From Corynebacterium sp. ACRPS (GTDB lineage: Bacteria; Actinomycetota; Actinomycetes; Mycobacteriales; Mycobacteriaceae), in NCBI RefSeq assembly GCF_022346005.1, contig NZ_JAKRMY010000001.1, positions 186,001 to 250,000 of the forward strand: a DNA stretch of 64,000 nt, given 5' to 3'. The number at the start of each line of letters is the position of its first letter. The stretch's first letter is position 1. Made by a program: the position numbers and the translations under genes. Below, one piece after another: positions 1-7,812 of the stretch. The notes beneath the pieces were generated by a model that saw only the letters and a program-made list of their open reading frames with translations, did no database searches and had not been told where the DNA came from.

Positions 1-64
1 ATTTTTCTATACTCGGCGCGGAAACTCCAGCTGCTGCGCTGATAATATCCTGTGAGTCCGTCAC
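1..64 (-). CDS. N-terminal fragment of a divergent gene, probably sigE (ECF sigma factor)
   Basis: Reading leftward from a GTG at 64-62 the frame stays open to the window edge and begins VTDSQDIISAAAGVSAPSIEK. A GGGAAG ribosome-binding site lies a few bases upstream of the GTG. Only 21 residues are visible and they hold no diagnostic motif. The assignment to sigE rests on known actinobacterial synteny, where sigE is divergent from the O-methyltransferase that follows here. The start could also be a chance open frame. Confidence 0.4.
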   Translation of the reverse strand, partial: MTDSQDIISAAAGVSAPSIEK

Positions 65-144
65 ATACTTCCCACAGACCACAATTTCGCTGGCTAGGCG
101 CGTTTTTGCCACCCTTGCGCGCAACTTTACCTATTGTCTTAATC

Positions 145-792
145 GTGACTACTACCGCATATGACGCACTGCGCTCCTATATCGATTCCACCAGTGAGCC
201 TTCGGCGGCTCTCCGCGGCGCCCGCGACCACGCCGAGGAATACGGCCTGCCCGTCCCGGATGAATCCACCGGCCAGCTTCTCACGACGCTGACGGCGACG
301 TCTTCCGGTGTGGTAGACCGCCCCCAGGCCGTGGCGATTACCCCCGCCGCCTCCGTCGTGGGCCTCTACCTGTTCGCGGGCATGCCGGATAACGGCATCC
401 TCACGTGCATCGACCCTGAGGCCGAGCATCAGCGCAGCGCCAAGGCCGCCTTCCGCGAGGCCGGCTACGCCCCCACCCGCGGTCGCTTCCTTCCCTCGCG
501 CCCCCTCGACGTGCTCGGACGCCTGGCTACCGAGGCCTACCAGATCATTTACGCGGACGTCGCTGCCCTCGACCTCCCTGCCCTCATCAAGGCGGCCTGG
601 CCCCTGCTGCACCAGCACGGCACGCTGGTGCTTGCCAATGCGCTTCTCGATGGCACCGTTGCCGACACCTCCCGCACCGACCGCGATACCGCCGCCGCGC
701 GCGAAGCCGATGAATACCTCCGCGAGCTCGAAGGCGCCACCGTGACCCGGCTCCCACTGGGATCGGGGCTGACATTGGTGACGAAGCTTTAA
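145..792 (+). CDS. SAM-dependent O-methyltransferase-like protein next to sigE
   Basis: A 215-residue protein with the layout of the class I, catechol-O-methyltransferase-like family. It has an N-terminal helical lid, a Rossmann core with a strand ending in an acidic residue (LTCIDPE, near residue 110) and a C-terminal antiparallel hairpin (LPLGSGLTLVTKL). The usual glycine-rich SAM loop is degenerate, so catalysis is not certain. It resembles Rv1220c, which is divergent from sigE. The GTG at 145 is preferred over an upstream GTG at 52 because homologues start close to TTTAYDALRSYI and the longer version would run into the divergent gene's promoter. Substrate unknown. Confidence 0.75.
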   Translation: MTTTAYDALRSYIDSTSEPSAALRGARDHAEEYGLPVPDESTGQLLTTLTATSSGVVDRPQAVAITPAASVVGLYLFAGMPDNGILTCIDPEAEHQRSAKAAFREAGYAPTRGRFLPSRPLDVLGRLATEAYQIIYADVAALDLPALIKAAWPLLHQHGTLVLANALLDGTVADTSRTDRDTAAAREADEYLRELEGATVTRLPLGSGLTLVTKL

Positions 793-982
793 GGGAGCAT
801 CGGCAAGCAAGGGCCCCTGCACGCGCTAAAAGATATCCGTATTCTGGGTGTACATGACAGCCGGACACTGGCCCATAAAGTTCGCGAAAGCACCGCGTGG
901 CAGGTCAACGAGTTTCCTCCCCGGCGTAGCTGCCACCCCAACCCAAGCTTGTAACCCGCACCTGATTTAAGAGAGGAATGCC

Positions 983-2425
983 GTGACGACTCACCGCCCC
1001 GAACTCCACTTCATCCCCGATGCCGGCATCCTAGACGCGCCCGCCGGCGTCCTTCGTGATGGCGATACATGGCACATGTTCTACCAGTACCGCCCCACTC
1101 CCGATGCCCCGGCCCGCTGGGGACACACGTACTCGGAGGAAGTACCGTTTAACTGGCTGGACTGCGATGACGTCCTCGCGCCCGTCGGCGGCGAGCTCGC
1201 CCTCCGCGCGGGTTCCGTGGCCCAAGGTGAGGACGCCATCAACCTCTATTTCACCTCTGTGACCGCGACCGGCACCTCCATTCGCCTCGCGCGCTATTCC
1301 GGCATCGACGATGTCTGCGAGGTCTCCGATGACTCCTCAGCCCTCGACCCCAACGTCGTGCGCTTTGGCGAGGTGGCCGGCAATACCACCGACCACACCC
1401 GTTTCCGCTCGCCTTCCGTCGTGCCCGATTGGGCCACCGATGACCGCGAAGACGGCCACATGGGTTGGCTCATGCTGGCGCTATCCGGCCGCACCGAAAC
1501 CCCGCAGCCGGTCATTCTAGAAAGCCACGACGGCATCTCATGGTCCCTGCGCGGCAGCCTCACCTTCGAGGGTGACCCAGGCTTCCTCGACGGCGAGGTG
1601 CCCGCCGATTCCCCCATTCCCCCAGTGGTTTCCCCGCGCATCGTGCGCCTGCGCGATGAAATCGACGAGGAAATCTACGACGTGCTTTTCGTCACCCTCG
1701 AGCGCGACGGCCGCGATGTCTCCGGCTACCTCGTGGGCCAGCTGGAAGATACCACCTTCACGGTGGTCTCCGGTTTCCGCCGCGTGGACTTCGGCCACGA
1801 TTTCTCCCGCCCGCGCAATACCAACGCCACCGCAGGCACGATTCCTGAAGAAAGCCGCTACGAGCGCGCCGTCATCCTCGGCCTGCTCAACGGCAACGGC
1901 CGCGGCGATGACGCCACCCAGCACGCCTCTTGGGATGCCGAGGGCTGGTCGAATGCCCTCTCCCTGCCGCGCCAGGTCACGCTCGAGGGCGGCGTCTTGT
2001 ACCAGGCACCGGCCACCGGCCTGCCCGAGGCGGTCAAGCTTTCGGATTACGCGCGCTCCTGGACCGGCGTCATGGAGGTTCCCACCGGCTCCAGCGTCAC
2101 CATCACCCTTCGCGATGGCAACGGCAACCCCGCCGCCACCATCTGCCACTCCGGCGAGGAAATCAGCCTCGATCGTTCCATGAACAAGGCCTTCGATCAC
2201 TTCTTCGCCGATTCCGCTCCCGCCACCGCCACGCTTGCCGATGGCGACTCCGACACCCTCACCATCATCCAAGACGGCTCCACGGTGGAGGTCTTCGTCG
2301 ACGGCGGCCTCATCGCCATGGCCTCCCGCGTCTATTTCGACGGCGGCTGCTCCGGCATGGATGTCGAGACCACCGGCGACGCAGTCATCGAACAAGACTG
2401 GCAGCGCTCCGGTTCCAAGCTCTAA
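983..2425 (+). CDS. GH32-fold (beta-fructosidase-like) protein with degenerate active site
   Basis: The 480-residue protein aligns by eye with glycoside hydrolase family 32 (invertase, levanase): HFIPDAGILDAPAG then WHMFYQYRP near residues 10-40, a five-bladed propeller region, and a C-terminal beta-sandwich-like part from about residue 345. The family's NDPNG motif, whose Asp is the nucleophile, reads DAPAG. The RDP motif reads RSP (RFRSPSVV). A Glu that may be the acid/base is kept in GEVP. It has no signal peptide, so it would be cytoplasmic. The GTG start follows a good GAGAGGAAT ribosome-binding site. It may be a sugar-binding or otherwise repurposed pseudoenzyme, or use an unrecognised mechanism. 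Confidence 0.7.
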   Translation: MTTHRPELHFIPDAGILDAPAGVLRDGDTWHMFYQYRPTPDAPARWGHTYSEEVPFNWLDCDDVLAPVGGELALRAGSVAQGEDAINLYFTSVTATGTSIRLARYSGIDDVCEVSDDSSALDPNVVRFGEVAGNTTDHTRFRSPSVVPDWATDDREDGHMGWLMLALSGRTETPQPVILESHDGISWSLRGSLTFEGDPGFLDGEVPADSPIPPVVSPRIVRLRDEIDEEIYDVLFVTLERDGRDVSGYLVGQLEDTTFTVVSGFRRVDFGHDFSRPRNTNATAGTIPEESRYERAVILGLLNGNGRGDDATQHASWDAEGWSNALSLPRQVTLEGGVLYQAPATGLPEAVKLSDYARSWTGVMEVPTGSSVTITLRDGNGNPAATICHSGEEISLDRSMNKAFDHFFADSAPATATLADGDSDTLTIIQDGSTVEVFVDGGLIAMASRVYFDGGCSGMDVETTGDAVIEQDWQRSGSKL

Positions 2426-2492
2426 TACTGCTACCCTCCCCCTGCCGCCACGCGCCTTTTGGCCAGCCTCTCGCCACCCGCCTTTCGGCGCC

Positions 2493-2924
2493 CGCCCTTC
2501 GCGCTCACCGGCGAGGCGTCGCGACATCGGCAAGCAGCTCCCCGTGAGCACCAAAGGAGGCAACGGTGGCTGGCTGACTCCACACCCACCCTTCGCGCTC
2601 ACCGGCGAGCGACTCCGGCCATCAGAATGTGCTTGCCGTGAGCGCGAAGGGCGAGTATTCCTTCCATCTGTCCCTAGGACCGACCGCACGAGTCAAATGA
2701 TGCCGTCCTTAGCCGCATTCTGCACCCTCGTTTTCCGTCAGCCACCGCCCTGCCGATGCCACCAGCTCTTCGCGCTCACGGGCAAGGTGGAGGGGTATCG
2801 GCAAGCTGTTCCCTGTGAGCGCCAAGGGAGGGTACGGTGACTGGCCTATTCCACACCCGCCCTTTGCGCTCACCGGAAACACAAATGAACCGCCCCGGGC
2901 GCTGCTGGTGAGCGCGAAGGGCGG
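2493..2924. repeat. Palindromic repeat cluster A (4 units)
   Basis: This fills the 533-bp gap between two convergent genes. Four units each have a left arm like CGCCCTTCGCGCTCACCGG and an inverted right arm like CCGTGAGCGCGAAGGGCG, separated by roughly 25-30 bases. Arm pairs are at 2493-2511/2541-2560, 2586-2605/2636-2653, 2766-2782/2811-2832 and 2858-2876/2905-2924. Loops differ in sequence, but those of units 1 and 3 contain ATCGGCAAGC. The same unit recurs in three other intergenic regions of the window. No convincing gene is present in the gap. Confidence 0.85.
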
Positions 2925-2958
2925 TATGTATGCCGAAGGCGAGGTGAACCTGCGTTTA

Positions 2959-3825
2959 TTAAACCGCGCGGAGGCGGTCTAGGCGAGCGCGGGCGGTGAC
3001 CGTCAGCGTGGGAGGAAGGGCGGCCATTCGCTCGGCGAGCTCATCGGCGCTGATGTGGCGGGCGGACGGGCTCATTCCTACCTGTGCGGCGATGGCCGCT
3101 TTATCCAGGTGAATGGGGAAGGAAATATCGACCGGGTCGGCCGCTTGCTCGAGGTGGCCTTCTGCCTGCTCATACATGCGCTCGACCTTGCCCTCTTCCA
3201 CGCCGAGGATGCCGAGGGGTTCGCGCAGCTCATCGAGGTGCCCCGCGCCCGGGGTCAGAACGATGACCTGGCCGCCGGGGGCGAGGACGCGCTGGAATTC
3301 GGATGGGTTGCGCGGGGCGAAGACCACGGAAATCGCGTCGATGGATTCATCGCGGATGGGAAGTTGCTGCCAGACATCGGCAACCACGGCACCCACGCGT
3401 GGGTGGCACTTAGCCAAGTGCTTGGCCGCATGCGGGGAAATATCGAGGCCGACGCCGCGCGCGCCGTCGATGGAGTCAAGCGTGTGGGCCAGATAGTAGC
3501 CGGTTCCGGCGCCGACCTCGAGAAGCGAGGCGGGCGTAGAGGCAGACAGCGAGCTGGCATCGAGCGCGTCTTGTACTGCGCCGGTCACAGACTCAACGAA
3601 CGGCGCGAAATGGCCGGTGGCTAGGTACGCTTCGCGGGCGTTGACCATATCCATGTCATCGCCCTTGTGCTTCAGGCCAGCACCGGCCGCTAAGGTCACA
3701 TACCCTTGCTTGGCCACATCAAAGGAATGGCCGGATTCCGAAACGAGGCGGGAAAAATCATCGGCGCCGGAAAGCGCCGTGCCGTCGTTTGGATCGGCCA
3801 GAATGTCGACGATATGAGAAAGCAT
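2959..3825 (-). CDS. RlmA-like class I methyltransferase without the zinc ligands
   Basis: The 288-residue protein matches the 23S rRNA (guanine-N1)-methyltransferase family (RlmA/TlrB). After SFDVAKQGYVTL (near residue 35) come the family's A-K-x-G-Y-V segment, a SAM-binding motif LLEVGAGTGYYL (near 98-109) and VFAPRNPSEFQRVL. RlmA enzymes normally begin with a Cys4-type or Cys3His zinc finger. Here that region (LADPNDGTALSGADDFSRL) has no cysteine and only one His. It is the last gene of a minus-strand run. Most likely a corynebacterial variant; the rRNA target is not proven. Confidence 0.7.
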   Translation of the reverse strand: MLSHIVDILADPNDGTALSGADDFSRLVSESGHSFDVAKQGYVTLAAGAGLKHKGDDMDMVNAREAYLATGHFAPFVESVTGAVQDALDASSLSASTPASLLEVGAGTGYYLAHTLDSIDGARGVGLDISPHAAKHLAKCHPRVGAVVADVWQQLPIRDESIDAISVVFAPRNPSEFQRVLAPGGQVIVLTPGAGHLDELREPLGILGVEEGKVERMYEQAEGHLEQAADPVDISFPIHLDKAAIAAQVGMSPSARHISADELAERMAALPPTLTVTARARLDRLRAV

Positions 3826-3834
3826 GTATCCAGA

Positions 3835-4002
3835 CTAGCTAGAAACCTCGGTCAACAAAGAACCGAGCTCCGCGGCCTCTTCTTTGTTCAGCTCGATAAC
3901 GATGCGCCCGCCGCCGTCGGATGGGATGCGCATGACGATCTTGCGGGATTCCACCACCGCTTCCATTTCGCCGCCAGTGGTACGTGGCTTCATTGCTGCC
4001 AT
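3835..4002 (-). CDS. DUF3117 small conserved protein
   Basis: A 55-residue frame beginning MAAMKPRTTGGEMEAVVES and ending ELGSLLTEVSS. It matches the DUF3117 family, which is found in nearly all actinobacteria as a single short protein. The ATG at 4002 lies downstream of a weak AAGGAGCC-type site. The protein has one predicted beta-hairpin (KIVMRIPSDGGGRIVIEL) followed by a helix. It sits between the methyltransferase and the DivIVA-like gene in one orientation, as the Rv1211 equivalent does near gpgS in mycobacteria. Function unknown. Confidence 0.88.
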   Translation of the reverse strand: MAAMKPRTTGGEMEAVVESRKIVMRIPSDGGGRIVIELNKEEAAELGSLLTEVSS

Positions 4003-4013
4003 AGTTGGGCTCC

Positions 4014-4319
4014 TTAACTTTCTTCGTTTCTTTCCAGCTTAGTCCCTTTTTGCCCGCTTTTCCGCGCGGCCGCTAATTCCAGCTCCAGTTGCGCGAGCAG
4101 ATCATCAACCTGATCTTGGCGGTACCCACGCGGCACGACCTCGAATTGCACGTCCTCAAAACGGCCCTGAGCTGCGGCGGCGCGGTTATTTTCCAGCACC
4201 TTCTGCGGCTCATCGGGCGGGTCCATCACGGTCCCGGGGCCAAAAATCGAACCCCACAGCCACGTTCCGATCACAATGAACGCAATGAGCACCACGATGA
4301 GCACAATCCAGGACAGCAT
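4014..4319 (-). CDS. Small membrane-anchored DivIVA-domain protein
   Basis: A 101-residue protein with one N-terminal transmembrane helix (about residues 3-24) and a short DivIVA-like segment, FEVVPRGYRQDQVDDLLAQL, near residues 59-78. That segment is followed by a short coiled coil with a charged tail. It corresponds to Rv1209, which is likewise next to gpgS. The family is thought to recruit proteins to the polar or septal growth zone. Here that is inference from the domain only. Three bases separate it from gpgS, so co-transcription is likely. Confidence 0.8.
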   Translation of the reverse strand: MLSWIVLIVVLIAFIVIGTWLWGSIFGPGTVMDPPDEPQKVLENNRAAAAQGRFEDVQFEVVPRGYRQDQVDDLLAQLELELAAARKSGQKGTKLERNEES

Positions 4320-4322
4320 GAC

Positions 4323-5045
4323 TTAAATCCTACCTAGCAGCGGTGGGCGCTGAGCAATCGGCGCACTCACCCCGGCGCGCGAGAGCAGCGTGCGCGCCAC
4401 GATATCCGCCATCGGCGCGAGCTCATCAAGCGGCCGATTGCGGTGGACACGAGTGCCTAGGTCGACTTCTGTCAGCCCGCCGCGCTTGCCGATGTCCACC
4501 AGCAGCCCCGCTTCCACCCCATAGCCCTCCACGAAGGGCACTTCTAGCGCGGCAGAGCGGCGAAGCGCGTACTCGCCGCCCAGAGGCTGATCGATGTGGG
4601 CTAGCTCCGGGAAGAATTGCCGGATGAGCGGCTTTGCAGTCAATTCGGTCACGCGCCCGCCGCCGGTGGGTTGGCCATTGAGACTACGGCGATAGCGGGC
4701 CTTGACCATGTTCACACCCGGATCCTTAAAGGGCGCCGCGAGCGCTGTGACCATGCCGGGCGCGGCGGATTCTAGATCGGCGTCAATAAAGACGACGATG
4801 TCCCCGCGCGCGGCGGCGACCCCGCGCCACAGGGATTCCCCCTTGCCGGGGCGCGGCGGTTCGGGCAGGATATCGCGCCAATTGCGCACGTCGGCACCGG
4901 CTGCGCGCGCCACTGCGGCGGTGTCGTCGGTGGAATCGGCGTCGATGACGAGCACTTCGAGGGGGTCATCGGCAAGGCAGGCGCGGATAACGCCGGCCAC
5001 GGTGGGCTCCTCGTTGAGGGCGGGGATGATGACGGAAACGCTCAT
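4323..5045 (-). CDS. gpgS: Glucosyl-3-phosphoglycerate synthase
   Basis: A family 2-like glycosyltransferase of 240 residues. It carries the nucleotide-sugar fold start VSVIIPALNEEPTVAGVI, the metal-binding DXD motif in VVFIDADLES (near residue 85) and the conserved HIDQPLGGEYALRR (near 148). GpgS transfers glucose from NDP-glucose to 3-phosphoglycerate, the first step to glucosylglycerate and 6-O-methylglucose lipopolysaccharides in mycolata. It is shorter than the mycobacterial enzyme at both ends. Its start overlaps the end of folP2 by 4 bases. The gpgS-folP2-LOG order matches Rv1208-Rv1205. Confidence 0.85.
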   Translation of the reverse strand: MSVSVIIPALNEEPTVAGVIRACLADDPLEVLVIDADSTDDTAAVARAAGADVRNWRDILPEPPRPGKGESLWRGVAAARGDIVVFIDADLESAAPGMVTALAAPFKDPGVNMVKARYRRSLNGQPTGGGRVTELTAKPLIRQFFPELAHIDQPLGGEYALRRSAALEVPFVEGYGVEAGLLVDIGKRGGLTEVDLGTRVHRNRPLDELAPMADIVARTLLSRAGVSAPIAQRPPLLGRI

Positions 5046-5872
5046 GCGAGTCCACGGGTGGTGTCAAGGGGCGCGGCCGTGCCCTGGATGGCGGCGGTCA
5101 TGCGGATGACGTCTATGGTTTCAGCAACCTCGTGGACGCGGAAGGCGGCCACCCCGTGCGCTGCGGCCCAGGCGGTGGCGGCGAGCGTTCCAGCGACGCG
5201 ATCTCCTACCCCGCGCGCGAGGGTCTCACCCACGAAGTCCTTATTGGATAGCGCCATGAGCACGGGCCAGCCGGTGTCGACGATCTCATCAATGCGCCGC
5301 AAAAGTTCTAGGCCGTGATAGGTGTTTTTACCAAAGTCATGCGTGGGATCGATGAAGGTGAGATCTTCCGGGCAGCCAAGCCCCGCAGCCTTTTCTGCCA
5401 GGGCGGTGGTCTCAGCAATGACATCGGCAACGACGTCATCAAAGTGCACGCGGTGTGGGCGGGTGCGCGGGGTAATCCCGCCGGTATGCGAGCACACGTA
5501 GCCTACGCGGTGGTGGCCGGCGACCTCGATAAGCTGCGGATCCCAGCCGGCCCAGGTGTCATTGACCAGCCCGGCCCCGGCGGCGATGGCGGCCTCGGCG
5601 ACCTCGCTGCGCCAGGTGTCCACGGAAATGAGTACCTCTGAGTGGCGCTCGTGCACGCGGGCAATGGTGGGCACGACGCGGTCGATTTCCTCCGCGCTAT
5701 CCACCTCCTCGCCCGGTCCGGCCTTGACCCCGCCGATATCGATGATGGAGGCTCCCGCCGCAATGGCCTCATCGCAGCGCTTGAGGGCGGGGTCCATGTC
5801 AAAGGTGGCCCCCTTGTCATAAAAGGAATCCGGGGTGCGATTGACTATCGCCATCACGCGCGCGAGGCTCAA
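5042..5872 (-). CDS. folP2: Dihydropteroate synthase-like protein (FolP2 type)
   Basis: The 276-residue TIM-barrel protein has the pterin-binding family start MAIVNRTPDSFYDKG, then DIGGVKAGPGEEVDSAEEI (near residue 44) and NDTWAGWD. In true dihydropteroate synthases the second motif is DIGGESTRPG; here STR is replaced by KAG. That matches the actinobacterial FolP2 group, whose M. tuberculosis and M. leprae members are reported not to act as DHPS. A housekeeping folP1 should therefore exist elsewhere. The gene overlaps both neighbours by 4 bases, so the operon is translationally coupled. Confidence 0.82.
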   Translation of the reverse strand: MSLARVMAIVNRTPDSFYDKGATFDMDPALKRCDEAIAAGASIIDIGGVKAGPGEEVDSAEEIDRVVPTIARVHERHSEVLISVDTWRSEVAEAAIAAGAGLVNDTWAGWDPQLIEVAGHHRVGYVCSHTGGITPRTRPHRVHFDDVVADVIAETTALAEKAAGLGCPEDLTFIDPTHDFGKNTYHGLELLRRIDEIVDTGWPVLMALSNKDFVGETLARGVGDRVAGTLAATAWAAAHGVAAFRVHEVAETIDVIRMTAAIQGTAAPLDTTRGLA

Positions 5873-6633
5873 CGCGGCTCCCTAATGCGCTTATCGCTCA
5901 TCACCTTGTGGCGCTCGATGATGTGGGCGACGGCCTCATCGGGGTCATCGGTAAGCAGGAAAAGCTCTTGGTCATCTTCGTTGATGTACCCGCCAGCGGC
6001 GAGGGTATTTTTCATCCACTCCAGCAGGCCAGACCAATAATCGGTGCCCATGAGCACGATGGGATAGTTGGTGACCTTACCGGTCTGAACCATGCAGAGA
6101 ACCTCGAAGAACTCATCCATGGTGCCCATGCCGCCGGGCAGGCAGACGAAGGCCTGGGAGTACTTCAAGAACATGGTCTTGCGGGCAAAGAAGTAGCGGA
6201 AGTTCAGGCCCAAGTCCACGTACTCGTTGAGGCCCTGCTCGTGCGGCAATTCGATGCCGAGTCCCACCGAGAGGCCATCGCCCTCGTGCGCGCCCTTATT
6301 CGCGGCCTCCATGATGCCGGGGCCGCCGCCGGTGATGACGGCGTAGGCGCACTCGGCGAGCTTGCGGCCGAGTTCTTCGGCCATCTGATAGCTCGCATCC
6401 TCAGGCTTGGTGCGCGCGGAGCCAAAGACCGTCACTGCCTTGGGCAGCTTGGCCAGCGCATCGAAGCCGGCGACGAATTCGCCTTGGATGCGCAGCACGC
6501 GCCACGGATCGGCATGCTGCCATTCGTGGTCCGCGCCGGATTCCAACAGGCGCTGGTCAAAGGTGGAGCCTTGTTCTCCTTCGCTGCGCAGCAAGAGCGG
6601 GCCGCGCAGGGTACGCATGTGGTCAGGGGTCAT
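5869..6633 (-). CDS. LOG family protein (TIGR00730-type Rossmann fold, Rv1205-like)
   Basis: A 254-residue protein with the lysine-decarboxylase-like signature of LOG enzymes: VFGSARTKPED near residue 70, ITGGGPGIMEAANKGA near 100 and CLPGGMGTMDEFFEVL near 163. LOG proteins release free cytokinin bases from the nucleoside monophosphate, and Rv1205 of M. tuberculosis is the studied relative. Physiological substrates in corynebacteria may be other nucleotides. An N-terminal extension of about 60 residues before the fold is seen in the long LOG subgroup. The stop overlaps folP2 and dapE lies 2 bases upstream. Confidence 0.85.
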   Translation of the reverse strand: MTPDHMRTLRGPLLLRSEGEQGSTFDQRLLESGADHEWQHADPWRVLRIQGEFVAGFDALAKLPKAVTVFGSARTKPEDASYQMAEELGRKLAECAYAVITGGGPGIMEAANKGAHEGDGLSVGLGIELPHEQGLNEYVDLGLNFRYFFARKTMFLKYSQAFVCLPGGMGTMDEFFEVLCMVQTGKVTNYPIVLMGTDYWSGLLEWMKNTLAAGGYINEDDQELFLLTDDPDEAVAHIIERHKVMSDKRIREPR

Positions 6634-6635
6634 TT

Positions 6636-7724
6636 TTATCCCTTCAAGTAATTAAGCAGAGCGGTAGAAACTTCGGTGATTTGCGCCGTGGGCACCTGCT
6701 CGTCCTTCTTATGCGCAAAGCCCGGATCGCCGGGGCCAAAATTCACGGCCGAAATGCCCATCTCAGCAAAGCGCGAGACATCGGTCCAGCCGAACTTGGC
6801 GCGGACGTTGCCACCGACGGCATCGACAAGCGCACGCGCCGCAGGCTGCCCCAGGCCAGGCAGGGCGGCGCCAGCAATGTCGTCGATCTCGATGGTGACG
6901 TCCTCATGCTTGCCGATGACCCCCTTCATGTACTCCAGTGCCTCCTCCGTGCTGCGGTCCGGGGCGAAGCGGAAGTTGACGAACATCCAGGCCTCGTCCG
7001 GCAGGGTATTGGTGGCCACGCCGGCCTCGAGGTGGACGATGTTCAGCCCCTCGTGGTAGGTGCAGCCATCGATGGTGACCTCGCGCGGCTCGTAGTCCGC
7101 AATGCGCGTCATGACGGGGGCAAGCTTGTGCGCGGCGTTGGAGCCGAGCCACGCGCGGGCCGAGTGCGCGCGGGTGCCATGCGCCGTCACGCGCAGGCGA
7201 ATCGTGCCCTGGCAGCCGGCCTCGACCATGGCGCCGGAGGGCTCACCCAGGAGCGCGAAATCGCCCTGCAACCACTCGGGGTGGTCCTTTTGCAAGTGGC
7301 CCAGCCCATTAAATTCAGTGGATACCTCTTCGCCCTCATAAGCGATGACGGTCAGGTCGTGCTGAAGCTCTTCCGATTCATGCAGGTGAGCAAAGGCGTT
7401 GAGGTATACCGCCATGCCGGATTTCATGTCCACAGTGCCGCAGCCGAACATGATCTCGGCGCCATCTTCGGCGGTGTCCATGCAATGCGGTACGTTATCT
7501 GCCAATGGAACGGTATCGATGTGGCCTGCAAGAACCACGCGGGAATCCATCCCGCGGTTCGTGCGCGCGCACACGGTATTGCCAAAGCGGGCGACCTCCA
7601 CGTTGAGACCACGCAGGGCTTCTTCCACCGCATCCGCGATGGCCTCCTCGTGGTGGGAGGGGCTCGGGATATCGACGAGCGCCTTGGTCACTTCAATGGG
7701 GTCGGCATATAGATCTAAAGTCAC
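6636..7724 (-). CDS. dapE: Succinyl-diaminopimelate desuccinylase
   Basis: The 362-residue M20 metallopeptidase has the metal-ligand motifs LAGHIDTVPLADN (near residue 65), CGTVDMKSG (near 93), YEGEEVSTEFNGLG (near 129) and LGEPSGAMVEAGCQG. DapE removes succinate from N-succinyl-LL-diaminopimelate in the lysine and peptidoglycan pathway. dapD lies about 1.5 kb away and dapC at 15.5 kb, so three steps of the succinylase branch are in this window. The GTG at 7724 is chosen because homology starts at TLDLYADPIEVTKALVDIPS. It has no clear ribosome-binding site and may be leaderless. Confidence 0.93.
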   Translation of the reverse strand: MTLDLYADPIEVTKALVDIPSPSHHEEAIADAVEEALRGLNVEVARFGNTVCARTNRGMDSRVVLAGHIDTVPLADNVPHCMDTAEDGAEIMFGCGTVDMKSGMAVYLNAFAHLHESEELQHDLTVIAYEGEEVSTEFNGLGHLQKDHPEWLQGDFALLGEPSGAMVEAGCQGTIRLRVTAHGTRAHSARAWLGSNAAHKLAPVMTRIADYEPREVTIDGCTYHEGLNIVHLEAGVATNTLPDEAWMFVNFRFAPDRSTEEALEYMKGVIGKHEDVTIEIDDIAGAALPGLGQPAARALVDAVGGNVRAKFGWTDVSRFAEMGISAVNFGPGDPGFAHKKDEQVPTAQITEVSTALLNYLKG

Positions 7725-7812
7725 AAGCCGCCATGGTAGCGCCCCGCTGGGTCCGTTGCATTGTGTAATGTTCACTTCACTGCAAAAAATAACCTCTCAC
7801 AAGGTGGTAATT

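Noticed and set aside
2459..2840. Short open frames across repeat cluster A
   Set aside because: They are translations of the palindromic arms (for example FALTGE, VSAKG) that recur in all clusters on both strands, with no ribosome-binding sites.
2493..2924. CRISPR-like array of short repeats with unique spacers
   Set aside because: The repeats alternate in orientation, spacing between units is irregular (70-180 bases), arms are imperfect and there are no cas genes. They are inverted-repeat units, not direct repeats.
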